Assembly: GCA_021775195.1 (NCBI GenBank)
Contig: JAJFIG010000499.1
Span: 1 to 5,298, forward strand
Source: Rhodospirillales bacterium
GTDB taxonomy: Bacteria > Pseudomonadota > Alphaproteobacteria > Rhodospirillales > 2-02-FULL-58-16
Direction of reading: 5' to 3'
DNA length: 5,298 nucleotides
A program made the position numbers and the translations under genes. Under the pieces are notes generated by a model that did not search any database, was not told the DNA's origin, and was given only the letters and a program-made list of their open reading frames with translations. Below are positions 4,854 through 5,298 of this stretch, piece by piece (positions within the stretch are counted from its first letter, which is position 1; the number at the start of each line of letters is the position of its first letter).

Positions 4854-5298
4854 CCGTTGCTATGGAGCGTTGTTCGACGACACTCAAACCGTATCCTTCG
4901 AGGCCGACGATGGTTTTCGGCGTATTGGACAACAGGATCATATCCCGGACACCGAGATCGAGTAAAATCTGAGCGCCGACCCCATAATCCCGCAACTCCG
5001 CGGCGGGGCCTTCATCTACCCCCAGTTTTGCCCGCACCTGATCCGACAGGCTGGTCGGTAGCGGTTCGCGGATGAGGACCGCCACGCCGCGCCCGGCTTC
5101 GGAAATCATGCGCATGGCTTCATGCAGTTCACCGGCCTTGCCGGTGCTCGTGTCGCCGAGCACATCGCCGAGGACGTTCAGCGCGTGCATGCGGACCAGG
5201 ACCGGGCCGTCAGCCGCAAGATCGCCTTTGACGAGGGCGATGTGCTCGGCGTAGGCGGTCTGGTTGACGTAGACGCACATCCTGAACTCGCCGCCGTG
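4843..5298 (-). CDS. ribBX: RibBX-type protein: C-terminal degenerate GTP cyclohydrolase II domain of a RibB-RibA fusion (cut by window edge)
   Basis: The frame stays open to the window edge (HGGEFRMCVYVNQ...), so the visible 152 codons are the C-terminal part of a longer gene; the ATG at 5280 is internal. The sequence follows the GTP cyclohydrolase II fold: a GEFRMCVYVN opening, EHIALVKGDL, PVLVRMHALNVLGDVLG, a GRGVAVLIRE strand, AAELRDYGVGAQILLDLGV, and MILLSNTPKTIVGLEGYGLSVVEQ. The three zinc-binding Cys of active RibA (HSEC...RCDCG in E. coli) are all replaced here, by HALN and DTSTGKAG. The GRNIGL motif is also gone. This matches the known RibBX variant, in which an active DHBP synthase (RibB) is fused to an inactive RibA-like domain. 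The RibB half should lie to the right, outside the window. It is directly upstream of ribH, and its product is a RibH substrate. Confidence 0.85.
   Translation of the reverse strand, partial: HGGEFRMCVYVNQTAYAEHIALVKGDLAADGPVLVRMHALNVLGDVLGDTSTGKAGELHEAMRMISEAGRGVAVLIREPLPTSLSDQVRAKLGVDEGPAAELRDYGVGAQILLDLGVRDMILLSNTPKTIVGLEGYGLSVVEQRSIATDAG

Noticed and set aside
4843..5280. Complete stand-alone gene starting at the ATG at 5280
   Set aside because: The frame is open to the window edge, and the residues before this Met (HGGEFR) match the start of the RibA-like domain, so the Met is internal.
1..5298. CRISPR array, tRNA or rRNA gene, insertion sequence, FMN or TPP riboswitch
   Set aside because: I saw no regular repeat-spacer array, tRNA-like cloverleaf, transposase or terminal inverted repeats. 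The rib operon leader lies outside the window, and the thiL start overlaps nusB, leaving no room for a riboswitch.

Overview
The window reads as an ordinary chromosomal segment of an alphaproteobacterium. A Rhodospirillales-like source is my inference from the protein sequences and from the rib-nusB-thiL gene order; I cannot name the species. Coding regions are GC-rich, and the one long intergenic stretch (417-887) is visibly more AT-rich.

Layout: (i) 1-416, minus strand: the N-terminal part of a membrane-bound proton-pumping pyrophosphatase (hppA), cut by the left edge. (ii) 417-887: a 471-bp gap between divergent genes, holding several small repeats, a hairpin, a Fur-box-like palindrome and a plausible promoter. 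(iii) 888-2249, plus strand: a complete sodium:alanine/glycine symporter of the AGCS family. (iv) 2250-2304: a short convergent gap with no clear terminator. (v) 2305-5298, minus strand: five tightly packed genes, read from right to left as ribBX-like (cut by the right edge), ribH, nusB, thiL, and a single-pass FliL-like membrane protein.

The minus-strand cluster joins riboflavin synthesis (DHBP synthase/degenerate RibA fusion, lumazine synthase), a transcription antitermination factor (NusB) and the last step of thiamine diphosphate synthesis (ThiL). RibBX would supply the four-carbon phosphate that RibH condenses with the pyrimidine intermediate. NusB and ThiL are frequent operon partners of ribH in proteobacteria. 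The first four genes overlap or nearly touch, so they are probably co-transcribed and translationally coupled. The FliL-like gene follows after 83 nt and may have its own promoter.

I found no novel multi-gene system, mobile element, CRISPR array or RNA gene. The points most worth a second look are the loss of all zinc-binding cysteines in the RibA-like domain of the fusion, the FliL-like gene outside any flagellar context, and the repeat-rich hppA/AGCS intergenic region.
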